This document shows positions 1 through 7,891 of a stretch of DNA of 8,706 nt, piece after piece. The stretch covers positions 1 through 8,706 of the forward strand of contig CANIXE010000070.1 of assembly GCA_947470885.1 (NCBI GenBank), given 5' to 3'. The translations under genes were made by a program, and so were the position numbers. Under the pieces are notes generated by a model, which was given only the letters and a program-made list of their open reading frames with translations, was not told where the DNA came from and searched no databases. Position 1 is the first letter of the stretch, and each line of letters starts with the position of its first letter. Source of the DNA: Planctomycetota bacterium (GTDB lineage: Bacteria; Planctomycetota; UBA11346).

Positions 1-1494
<1,494 letters not shown>

Positions 1495-1545
1495 GCGGTG
1501 TCCCCCAGCCACATCTGCAATTGCCGCACCTGATCGGGACCATCC

Positions 1546-2412
1546 ATGGCCAACCTCCGTGATCTGAGAAAACGCCGCAAGGGCGCTGCGAACACCAAGA
1601 AGATCACCCGCACGATGGAGCTGGTCTCCTCGGCGAAACTGAAGCGCGCCCAGGATGCGGCCACCGCCTCCCGGCCCTATGCCGAAGGGCTCCAGGGCCT
1701 GGTGGCGGAATTGTCTGCGGCCAGCGGGGGGGTCAGCCATCCCCTGCTCCAGCGGCGGGCGGTGAAGAAGGTCCTGATCCTCCTCGCCACCAGCGATCGT
1801 GGATTGTGTGGGGCCTATAATGCCAATCTGGTCAATACCGCCATGAAGCGTCGGGTTGAACACCAGGCGGCCGGTCGTCAGGTGGAATTCATCACCTTGG
1901 CCAAGAAGGCCACCGGCACGCTGGCTTATAACGGCATCAAGGTCCAGGCCAGTTATTCCGGGATCATTGGCGCGACCCGCTACGCCCAGGTGGAGCCCAT
2001 CGCCGATGACGCGATCTTCCGCTTCTTGAGCCAGGAATACGACCAGATCGAAGTGGTCTACAGCCGGTTCATCAGTGCTGCCCGGCAGGCCCCGGAAGCC
2101 CTGGTCCTGCTTCCCGCCGGCGGCACCACCGCAGCGAAGACCACCGGGCCCCGGCCCGACTATGAGTTCATCCCCGAGCCGGAAGAGCTGCTGGCCTCCC
2201 TCATCCCCCAGACCGTGAAGACCGCGCTGTTCAGCGCCCTGCTCCAGACCACGGCCGGCGAGCACGCCGCCCGCCGGGCCGCCATGAAGAACGCCAGCGA
2301 CGCCGCCAGCGACATGGTCAAGAGCATCTCCAGCGCCTACAATCGCGGCCGTCAGGGCAAGATCACCCAGGAGATCGCCGAGATCACCGGGGCGGTCGAG
2401 GCCATGGCCTGA
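1546..2412 (+). CDS. atpG: F-type ATP synthase gamma subunit
   Basis: This is the central rotor shaft of F1, which couples c-ring rotation to the conformational changes of the alpha3beta3 hexamer. The 288-residue length is normal for the family. The N-terminal helix (about 1-55) has the family pattern of NTKKITRTMELVSSAKLKRA and SRPYAE. The Rossmann-like middle domain opens with TSDRGLCGAYNANL at 83-96, the signature of gamma subunits. The C-terminal helix (about 225-288) ends in the expected MKNASDAASDM and YNRGRQGKITQEIAEI segments. ATG 1546 is chosen because it places the canonical MANLRDLRKR start exactly at the N-terminus. No convincing Shine-Dalgarno site precedes it; the leader is C-rich. 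It lies 51 bp after atpA and 43 bp before atpD, as expected for one operon. Confidence 0.98.
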   Translation: MANLRDLRKRRKGAANTKKITRTMELVSSAKLKRAQDAATASRPYAEGLQGLVAELSAASGGVSHPLLQRRAVKKVLILLATSDRGLCGAYNANLVNTAMKRRVEHQAAGRQVEFITLAKKATGTLAYNGIKVQASYSGIIGATRYAQVEPIADDAIFRFLSQEYDQIEVVYSRFISAARQAPEALVLLPAGGTTAAKTTGPRPDYEFIPEPEELLASLIPQTVKTALFSALLQTTAGEHAARRAAMKNASDAASDMVKSISSAYNRGRQGKITQEIAEITGAVEAMA

Positions 2413-2455
2413 ACCAGATCCACGACATACACCGACCTAGCTGAAAGCACCGACC

Positions 2456-3952
2456 ATGAGCACCTCCTTGAATACCGGCACCGTCGTCCAGGTCATCGGC
2501 TCCACCCTGGACGCCGAGTTCCCGGTCCTGCCCGCCATCTACAACGCCATCGAGATGGACATCGTCGATCCGGCGAACGGCGCCAAGACCAAGCTGGTCG
2601 CCGAGGTCCAGCAGCACCTCGGTCGCAACCGGGTGCGCGCGGTGGCCATGGCCAGCACCGACGGCCTGACCCGGGGCGCCCAAGTCATCGACACCGGCCG
2701 GGCCATCGCCATGCCGGTGGGCAATGAGACCCTCGGCCGGATTTTCAACGTTCTCGGTGAGTGCGTTGACAACGGTCCCCAGGTGAGCGCCGGTTGCACC
2801 CGTAGCCCGATCCACCGGGCCGCCCCGGCGTTCAAGGACCTGAACCCCGAGACAGAAATCTTCGCCACCGGCATCAAGGTGGTCGACCTCCTCGCTCCCT
2901 ACGTGAAGGGCGGCAAGATCGGCCTCTTCGGCGGTGCGGGCGTGGGCAAGACCGTGATCCTGATGGAGCTGATCAACAACGTGGCCAAGGCCCACGGCGG
3001 TTACTCGGTGTTTGCCGGCGTCGGCGAGCGCACCCGTGAAGGCAACGATCTCTGGAACGAGATGATCGAAGCCGACGTGATCAAGGTTGAGAAGGACGAG
3101 CACGGTCACGCCATCTGGGACAAGGCCACCGGCTCGCCCAAAATCAAGGCCGGTGAAAGCCGCTGCTCCCTGGTGTACGGCCAGATGAACGAACCGCCGG
3201 GCGCCCGTCTGCGCGTCGCCCTGAGCGCCCTGACCCAGGCCGAATACCTCCGCGACTCGTCCGGCAAGGACGTGCTGCTGTTCGTCGACAACATCTTCCG
3301 CTTCACCCAGGCCGGTTCGGAAGTGTCCGCGCTGCTCGGTCGCCTGCCCAGCGCCGTGGGCTACCAGCCCACCCTGGCTTCGGAAATGGGCCAGCTCCAG
3401 GAACGGATCACCTCGACCAAGAATGGTTCGATCACCTCGATCCAGGCCGTGTACGTCCCCGCGGACGACTACACCGACCCGGCCCCGGCCAACACCTTTG
3501 CCCACTTGGACGCCACCACCAATCTGGCCCGCGGCATCGCGGAAAAGGGCATCTTCCCCGCCGTGGATCCGCTGGCCTCCACCAGCCGCATCCTTCAGCC
3601 CCACATTGTGGGCGAGCGCCACTACAAGGTGGCCCGGGGCGTGCAGAAGGTCCTCCAGCGCTACAAGGATCTCCAGGACATCATCGCCATCCTCGGCGTC
3701 GACGAACTTTCCGACGAGGATAAGCGCCTCGTGGCCCGAGCCCGCCGCCTGGAACGCTTCATGAGCCAGCCGTTCCACGTGGCCGAGCAGTTCACCGGCA
3801 TGAAGGGCTTGTTCGTCAAGCTGGAAGACACCATCCGCAGCTTCGAGGCCATCCTCACCGGCGACTACGATACGCTGCCCGAAGGCGCGTTCCTGTACGT
3901 CGGCACCATCGAGGACGTGGTTGCCAAGGCCGACAAGATGAAGGCCAAGTGA
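2456..3952 (+). CDS. atpD: F-type ATP synthase beta subunit
   Basis: This is the catalytic subunit of F1, which makes or hydrolyses ATP at the alpha/beta interface. Visible in order are an N-terminal beta-barrel (about 1-85), Walker A GGAGVGKT at 159-166, GERTREGND at 190-198 with the catalytic glutamate E191, QMNEPPGARLRVA at 243-255, Walker B DVLLFVDNIFRF at 272-283, LPSAVGYQPTLASEMG at 297-312, and the DELSDED motif at 416-422 in the C-terminal domain that contacts gamma. At 498 residues it is longer than E. coli AtpD (460). Most of the excess is an insertion of about 25 residues within 204-237, between GERTREGND..NEM and SLVYGQMNEPPG; the inserted part is charged and Gly-rich. ATG 2456 has no recognisable Shine-Dalgarno sequence. 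It lies 43 bp after atpG and 49 bp before atpC. All catalytic residues I can check are present, so it should be functional. Confidence 0.98.
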   Translation: MSTSLNTGTVVQVIGSTLDAEFPVLPAIYNAIEMDIVDPANGAKTKLVAEVQQHLGRNRVRAVAMASTDGLTRGAQVIDTGRAIAMPVGNETLGRIFNVLGECVDNGPQVSAGCTRSPIHRAAPAFKDLNPETEIFATGIKVVDLLAPYVKGGKIGLFGGAGVGKTVILMELINNVAKAHGGYSVFAGVGERTREGNDLWNEMIEADVIKVEKDEHGHAIWDKATGSPKIKAGESRCSLVYGQMNEPPGARLRVALSALTQAEYLRDSSGKDVLLFVDNIFRFTQAGSEVSALLGRLPSAVGYQPTLASEMGQLQERITSTKNGSITSIQAVYVPADDYTDPAPANTFAHLDATTNLARGIAEKGIFPAVDPLASTSRILQPHIVGERHYKVARGVQKVLQRYKDLQDIIAILGVDELSDEDKRLVARARRLERFMSQPFHVAEQFTGMKGLFVKLEDTIRSFEAILTGDYDTLPEGAFLYVGTIEDVVAKADKMKAK

Positions 3953-4001
3953 GCTGACGGAATCACGTCCACCAGCTCCCTGATCCCAGAAACCCATCGC
4001 C

Positions 4002-4403
4002 ATGCTCAACGTCCAGGTCATCACCCCCGAGCGCAGCCTGCCGGCCATGTCGGCGGTCCACGTCACGTTCACTGCCGTGGATGGTGAAGTCGGTGTGCGC
4101 ACCGGGCATGCACCCTTAGTCGCCCAATTGGCCGTGGGTTTTGCGTTGATCCGGGACGAAGCAGGCAAAGAGACTCTGATTGCCCTCCGGGGCGGCACGG
4201 CCCTGGTTCGGCGCAACGAAGTCCAGTTGTATACCGAATCCGCCATTGATGCCGACATCATCGACATGGACAAAGTCGCCAAGGCGTTGGAAGAGCTGAG
4301 TACCGCAAAGCCGACAAATCCCGTTGAAGCCAAGCGCAATGAACTGGCCGCTACTTGGTACCTCATGCAGACTTCCCTGGCGGTCCGGCGCAAGCACGCC
4401 TGA
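4002..4403 (+). CDS. atpC: F-type ATP synthase epsilon subunit
   Basis: This small rotor-foot subunit binds gamma and the c-ring, and in many bacteria its C-terminal helices inhibit ATP hydrolysis. The 133-residue length is typical. The N-terminal beta-sandwich (about 1-85) contains DGEVGVRTGHAPL at 27-39, the hallmark of the family, followed by the RGGTALVRRNEVQLYTESA strand region. The C-terminal part (about 88-130) is predicted to be two helices separated by a Pro-containing turn (KPTNP at 103-107). ATG 4002 gives the family-standard start MLNVQVITPE; the leader lacks a Shine-Dalgarno match. It is the last gene of the atp cluster, and its stop codon is 15 bp before the palindromic terminator. 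Codon usage looks slightly less GC-biased than in atpA or atpD, which is common for this fast-evolving subunit. Confidence 0.96.
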   Translation: MLNVQVITPERSLPAMSAVHVTFTAVDGEVGVRTGHAPLVAQLAVGFALIRDEAGKETLIALRGGTALVRRNEVQLYTESAIDADIIDMDKVAKALEELSTAKPTNPVEAKRNELAATWYLMQTSLAVRRKHA

Positions 4404-4418
4404 TTTCGTAGGTTTCCT

Positions 4419-4480
4419 GGATTCGCTCCATGAAAAAACCCCGGTGCAATTGCACCGGGGTTTTTTCATGGAGCGAATCC
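4419..4480. terminator. Perfect 62-bp palindrome, bidirectional terminator of atpC and the transglutaminase gene
   Basis: Bases 4419-4449 are the exact reverse complement of 4450-4480, giving 31-base arms with no spacer and no mismatch. The inner part is a classic intrinsic terminator: a GC-rich stem ccccggtgcaa/ttgcaccgggg, flanked on the plus strand by A6 (4433-4438) and T6 (4461-4466), so either strand yields a hairpin followed by a U-run. The palindrome continues outward through 14 more bases per side (ggattcgctccatg), more than termination requires. It lies between two convergent genes: atpC stops at 4403, and the minus-strand gene stops at 4489. Confidence 0.93.
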
Positions 4481-4488
4481 TAGCCTTT

Positions 4489-5850
4489 TCAGGGTAGGGT
4501 CTCAATCTTCTTTCCCCAAACTCCCACCAGGATACCCACCAAGGCGGCGCTGGCTCCACCACCCGTGTTGCCACTGGCCCGGCCCAAAGCGATATAGCGG
4601 CAACGATCGATACCCGGATAGGCTGCGTCCAAGTGACGCCAGCGGCCTTCGGCAAAGGCACTGGTCCAGGCATGGCCGACCCAACCCCCAAACCCGGGTG
4701 CGTATACGACGCCGACTTCAATCCTGGCCGGTATTCCGGCAATTCGCAGGGCAGCGCACAGTAGGGTGGCATGTTCGGTGCAATCACCCCGTTGGTTGCG
4801 GAAAGTCTGCAATGCCGTGCCATCAGCCACGGTCATATCCTTGTGCTTGATGTGGGAGCGCACGGCCAGGCGGAGACGTTCAGCCCGCACATCATCCGTG
4901 CCCTCCGATCCCGCTGCGGTCAACGCCCAGTGTTTCATGGCGGGATCGTCCAGTTCGAGATTGGCTTCAGCCCCCAGCCAGGAATCCCGGTCCACGAGGG
5001 GGGCAAATGCGGCCTGGCCCCGGATCGTGACGTCCGTACCGACGAATAGTTGGAATTCATCACTGGGGACCTGGGCCCCGACGGGCAGGCGGAACCGGTT
5101 GGTCCCTGTTACGTTTGGGGTTGGGCCGGCAGCAGCGACGAGGCCCGCAGGGGAGAGGTCGGCACCGGCCAGGACCACTGGACCTGGGCTCTGCCGGAGA
5201 TCCAGAACCATCGGCCCCAGGGCCATGCGCATGCCGGTCATCCGTCTCGCGTTGTCCAGGTGCAGTTGCATGGGGATCGGCATGACATCCACCAGCAGAT
5301 CCCACTGGTCATTGGTGCCCTCCCGACCCAGATAGGAAGCTGTGGTCCGGGCAACCACCACCTGATTGGCGACAAAGGCCAGACTTCGACTCACAATTTT
5401 GGCGTCAGTGAGGGGTTTGAGGAGTTCTTGGGCGGCGAGATCCCCGATCAATTCCTCGCCTGGTTTGAGATCAATGATGAAGCCAGACGTTCGCCCCAGG
5501 TGGCTGAGGGTACCTTCGACCCGTCTGCCGGATACCCGACCGGTGGCCAGGGAGATATCGCCGCTTTCCCGGTGGTCGAAGCTGAAGGTCACCAGTCGAC
5601 CGGCTGCATCTTCGGTGAAACGCTGGTATTCCTGGATCCCCAGGGTCACGTCCCGATTGCCCAGCTTGCGGTGGATGAGGATCTCCAGGTCCACGCTGCT
5701 GCTGCGTCCGCCTCCTTCCTCGGCCAGGGAGACCTGGTGGAGGCTGATGGCCGGCTGACCGCCCAGGTCGCCGACGTACCATTGGTCCAGGATCGGTTCC
5801 GCCGCCGGCAGGGTGGCGACCATGAACAAAAGTATCAGCATCCAGCGCAT
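4489..5850 (-). CDS. Secreted transglutaminase-like (papain-fold) protein
   Basis: A 453-residue exported protein with a C-terminal transglutaminase-core domain (PF01841 type). Residues 1-17 form a signal peptide: a hydrophobic run after MRW, with likely cleavage after PAA, before EPILD. The middle (about 20-320) is beta-rich and I do not recognise it as a named domain; similar bacterial proteins carry an uncharacterised beta domain ahead of the catalytic one. The catalytic domain (about 323-425) has the triad in the right order and context: C357 in RGDCTEHATLLCAALR, H393 in GHAWTSAF, and D408 in WRHLDAAYPG. The protein is therefore probably active, either as a protease/amidase or as an acyl-transferase in the periplasm; its substrate is unknown. 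The start at the complement of 5850 gives the signal peptide directly. The gene is convergent with atpC, sharing the palindromic terminator, and divergent from the Bax-inhibitor-like gene with only 45 bp between starts. Confidence 0.88.
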   Translation of the reverse strand: MRWMLILLFMVATLPAAEPILDQWYVGDLGGQPAISLHQVSLAEEGGGRSSSVDLEILIHRKLGNRDVTLGIQEYQRFTEDAAGRLVTFSFDHRESGDISLATGRVSGRRVEGTLSHLGRTSGFIIDLKPGEELIGDLAAQELLKPLTDAKIVSRSLAFVANQVVVARTTASYLGREGTNDQWDLLVDVMPIPMQLHLDNARRMTGMRMALGPMVLDLRQSPGPVVLAGADLSPAGLVAAAGPTPNVTGTNRFRLPVGAQVPSDEFQLFVGTDVTIRGQAAFAPLVDRDSWLGAEANLELDDPAMKHWALTAAGSEGTDDVRAERLRLAVRSHIKHKDMTVADGTALQTFRNQRGDCTEHATLLCAALRIAGIPARIEVGVVYAPGFGGWVGHAWTSAFAEGRWRHLDAAYPGIDRCRYIALGRASGNTGGGASAALVGILVGVWGKKIETLP

Positions 5851-5895
5851 GGGCGCACCCTAGCCTGATTGGACCCCGCTGCTAGCCTCCCGCCC
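5851..5895. promoter_or_regulatory. 45-bp divergent intergenic region with a 7-bp direct repeat
   Basis: The start codons of the minus-strand transglutaminase-like gene and the plus-strand Bax-inhibitor-like gene face away from each other across only 45 bp. Any promoters for both must overlap here or lie inside the opposite coding sequence. The heptamer CTAGCCT occurs twice in the same orientation, at 5860-5866 and 5882-5888, 22 bp apart or about two helical turns, as expected for a regulator binding one face of DNA. I see no good -35/-10 pair, so the promoter assignment is an inference from gene layout. Confidence 0.35.
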
Positions 5896-6648
5896 ATGAG
5901 CAATCCCTTACTCGACGCCGAACTCTGGCAGGGCCTTTCCGCCAGCGACAGCAACGCCAGCACCATGTCGGTCCGTGGCACCATCCATAAGTGTCTTGGC
6001 CTGTTTGCCCTGCTGCTGCTGACCTTTGCCCTGACCTGGGACCAGTTGGCCGCCCATCCGGGGATGATCTTTGGCCTGCCGGCCATGGGCGTGCTCCTGG
6101 GCGGGATGATCATCGCCCTGCTGTCCGCCTGCTGCGCCAGTTTCTTTCCCCGCACCGCGGTGGTGGCAGCTCCGCTGTATGCCTTGGTCAAAGGTGTCGT
6201 TCTCGCGGCGATCAGTTGGCGCTACCAGCAGATGTACCACGGTCTGCCCCTGTTGGCCGCCGGTCTGACCATCACCACCCTGGGTGGGATGCTGGCCCTG
6301 TATCAGTTCCGGATCATCCGCGCCTCGCCGATGTTCATCACCTGCATCGTCGGTGCGACGGTGGGTCTCGGTCTGGGGGTCGCCCTGCTGATGTTGCTGA
6401 ATGTCTTCGGCATCGCCCAGGGGGCTTCGGCGGCCCTGTATGGCAATGGCGCCATCGGTATTGCTTTCAGTGTCTTCTGCGTCGGCTTGGCCTCCTTCAA
6501 CCTGATCCTGGATTTCCATGTCATCGAATCAGGTGAGGAAGGCCGTTTGCCCCGGCACATGGAATGGGTCGCCGCCCTGGGCCTAGTGGTCACCCTGGTC
6601 TGGCTGTACATCGAAATCCTGCGCCTGCTGTCCAAGTTCCGCAAATAA
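5896..6648 (+). CDS. Bax inhibitor-1 / YccA-like membrane protein
   Basis: A 250-residue polytopic inner-membrane protein. Seven hydrophobic segments can be seen at about 33-48, 57-80, 88-107, 116-136, 147-171, 183-207 and 223-246. The C-terminal pattern NLILDFHVIESG followed by MEWVAALGLVVTLVWLYIEI matches, from memory, the BaxI_1 branch (PF12811) of the Bax-inhibitor superfamily, whose bacterial members are proposed pH-sensitive cation or calcium leak channels. Function in bacteria is largely uncharacterised. The acidic residue D206 is in the position expected for the pore aspartate. H208 stands where I recall a second aspartate in most relatives. ATG 5896 is preferred over an upstream in-frame TTG at 5869 because MSNPLLDAELW resembles family N-termini and the TTG lies in the tight divergent gap. 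The next gene begins at the very next base. Confidence 0.85.
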   Translation: MSNPLLDAELWQGLSASDSNASTMSVRGTIHKCLGLFALLLLTFALTWDQLAAHPGMIFGLPAMGVLLGGMIIALLSACCASFFPRTAVVAAPLYALVKGVVLAAISWRYQQMYHGLPLLAAGLTITTLGGMLALYQFRIIRASPMFITCIVGATVGLGLGVALLMLLNVFGIAQGASAALYGNGAIGIAFSVFCVGLASFNLILDFHVIESGEEGRLPRHMEWVAALGLVVTLVWLYIEILRLLSKFRK

Positions 6649-7173
6649 TTGACAACTTCCCACGGATCTGCGGCCCTTCACCGACTGCTGCGTCTGGCCT
6701 ACAGCGCAGAGCGGGCCGCGGCGTATGCCTATCAGGGCCATGCCCGGTCGGTGGCGGATTTTGGGGAAAAGACCCGGATCCGCGCCATCGAAGCCGAGGA
6801 ATGGCTGCACCGGGACCACGTGGGCCGGATGCTGGGGCGCCTAGGGCTACGGCCTTCACCGTGGCTGGAGTTCAAGTATGCGGTGATCGGCCGGATCATC
6901 TCCGCCGCCTGTCATGTCATCGGCCATTTCCAGGGGATGTATTTCGCCGGGCGTTTGGAAAGCGGCAACGTGAACGAATACCTGCATCTCGCCAAACTGA
7001 TCGAGGGCACCGTGCTGGCGGATGAGCTGGCCTGCGTGCTGGAGATGGCCCGGGTTGAGAAGGAGCACGAGGTGTATTTCCTCTCGCGCATTGCCGTTCA
7101 TCCGTGGCTGCCCTGGTTTTCCCGGGTGTTTGCCTGGGGCCCGGGGAAAAGTTTTAATGATGTCCCGGGCTGA
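6649..7173 (+). CDS. COQ7-like (demethoxyubiquinone hydroxylase family) ferritin-fold diiron protein
   Basis: A 174-residue, mostly helical protein of the ferritin-like superfamily. Candidate iron ligands are in the right order: E21 in helix 1 (LAYSAERAAAYAYQGH), E51 and H54 in an ExxH of helix 2 (EAEEWLHRDHV), an acidic residue near helix 3 (E104 or E110 in RLESGNVNEYL), and E137/H140 in an ExxH of helix 4 (RVEKEHEVYF). True COQ7/UbiF-type enzymes hydroxylate a quinone precursor using this site. The present branch aligns only partly, so a redox or oxygenase role is likely but the substrate is unknown. The start is TTG at 6649, directly after the TAA of the preceding gene and in the same frame; nothing further upstream is open, and helix 1 begins almost at once. 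It is probably translated by coupling to the upstream membrane protein, suggesting a membrane-associated function. Confidence 0.75.
   Translation: MTTSHGSAALHRLLRLAYSAERAAAYAYQGHARSVADFGEKTRIRAIEAEEWLHRDHVGRMLGRLGLRPSPWLEFKYAVIGRIISAACHVIGHFQGMYFAGRLESGNVNEYLHLAKLIEGTVLADELACVLEMARVEKEHEVYFLSRIAVHPWLPWFSRVFAWGPGKSFNDVPG
7139..7170. repeat. Stem-loop at the 3' end of the COQ7-like gene
   Basis: GCCCGGG at 7139-7145 pairs exactly with CCCGGGC at 7164-7170, directly before the TGA stop. The 18-base loop itself contains AAAAGTTTT. It lies at the convergent junction with the flagellin-like gene, where only 37 bp separate the stops. No T-run follows on either strand, so a role as a terminator is weakly supported; it also serves as coding sequence. 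Confidence 0.3.
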
Positions 7174-7210
7174 TCGACCAGTGGTCTGATGACCGCTCAG
7201 TTCGGTCCGT

Positions 7211-7891
7211 TCAGGCGAACAGGTTGACCAGGCTGCCGTTGGTCTGGAGCGGCTGGGACAAGGCGGCGATGACCTGGGCCTGACGCTGCTGCTGGACGCT
7301 GGAGGTGGTCCCACCCAGGTTGGCGGCGGCATTTTCCAGGGTGGTGATCTGCCGGCTGAATCCGGCCACCAGCTTGTCGGCCTGGACCACCTGCTTTCCG
7401 GTCTGGGTCTTGGCGGATTCCAGTACTTTGCCTGCGGCCTTGACGTCGTCTGGGCTGGCGGTCCGCAGGTCCAGGGTCTTGAGGTCGGCCACGGCTTTGG
7501 CGGTGGCGTCGTCCAGGGGTTTAACCGCGGCGGTGGCCAAGGGTTCCTTCGCCAGATCCTTGGTCTGCTGCTTGGTGGCGGTCTCCACCTTGGCCACGGC
7601 GGCGGTGAACTGCTTCTGCAGGCTTTCCTTGTCGGCGGCGGTGGCCTTGGGATCGGCGGCGGCGGTCACCAGCTTCTGCAATTCGGCCACGCCCTTGTCC
7701 AGGGCCTTGGTGCTGTCGCTGACCGCCAGGGCCGCAGCCCCCGCCCGTTCGGCGGCGCCGATGCGCTGCTGGGTTTTCTCCTGGACGGCCTCCAGGGCGG
7801 CGGCGGTTCGGGGACGGTAAGAAGTCGCGGAGGTGGCTGCCGCCGTCTGCTTTACAGCCTGGTTTTGGCGGACGAGATCGGTGATCTTCAT
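7211..7891 (-). CDS. Ala-rich helical protein resembling a reduced flagellin
   Basis: A 226-residue protein, rich in Ala, Gln, Lys and Thr, with no signal peptide and no membrane segment. Two blocks look like flagellin D0/D1 helices. Residues 50-108 contain ALDKGVAELQKLVTAAAD, then a TAADKESLQKQF segment, which parallels the flagellin pattern of a helix followed by LxxLAxxAAN-x-T-xxDRxxLQxEF. Residues 138-226 contain LDLRTASPDDVKAAGKVLES, ADKLVAGFSRQITTLENAAA, and the end QAQVIAALSQPLQTNGSLVN, paralleling the C-terminal flagellin core up to its usual ...AQAN..P..VLxLL ending. The usual variable D2/D3 domain is absent, and the N-terminal SxxRLSSGxRINSAxDDAAG segment is not seen. The start is the ATG at the complement of 7891, preceded by AGAGG. 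It lies 20 bp after the cyclase gene. It could be a small filament or export-related protein, or an unrelated coiled coil; the homology is inferred by eye. Confidence 0.6.
   Translation of the reverse strand: MKITDLVRQNQAVKQTAAATSATSYRPRTAAALEAVQEKTQQRIGAAERAGAAALAVSDSTKALDKGVAELQKLVTAAADPKATAADKESLQKQFTAAVAKVETATKQQTKDLAKEPLATAAVKPLDDATAKAVADLKTLDLRTASPDDVKAAGKVLESAKTQTGKQVVQADKLVAGFSRQITTLENAAANLGGTTSSVQQQRQAQVIAALSQPLQTNGSLVNLFA

Noticed and set aside
1529..3985. CCTGATC shared by the atpA-atpG (1529-1535) and atpD-atpC (3979-3985) gaps as a possible leader motif
   Set aside because: The distance to the start codon differs (10 versus 16 bases) and the motif is missing from the atpG-atpD gap, so a common function is not supported.
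2384..4393. 669-codon open frame on the minus strand, antisense to atpD and atpC
   Set aside because: It lies fully opposite unmistakable ATP synthase genes, its translation is low-complexity (Gly, His, Asp, Val rich) with no recognisable motif, and long antisense frames are expected opposite GC-rich codon-biased genes.
5050..5868. 272-codon plus-strand frame antisense to the transglutaminase-like gene
   Set aside because: The minus-strand product has a signal peptide and a complete catalytic triad; the plus-strand translation shows no family pattern.
6649..6654. TTGACA, a perfect -35 hexamer
   Set aside because: No -10-like sequence is found about 17 bp downstream, and the bases are better explained as the TTG start codon and second codon of the COQ7-like gene.
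7176..7206. Short inverted repeats GACCA-G-TGGTC and GACCG-CTCAGTT-CGGTC between convergent genes
   Set aside because: Five-base stems without a T-run are expected by chance in GC-rich DNA and do not make a convincing terminator.
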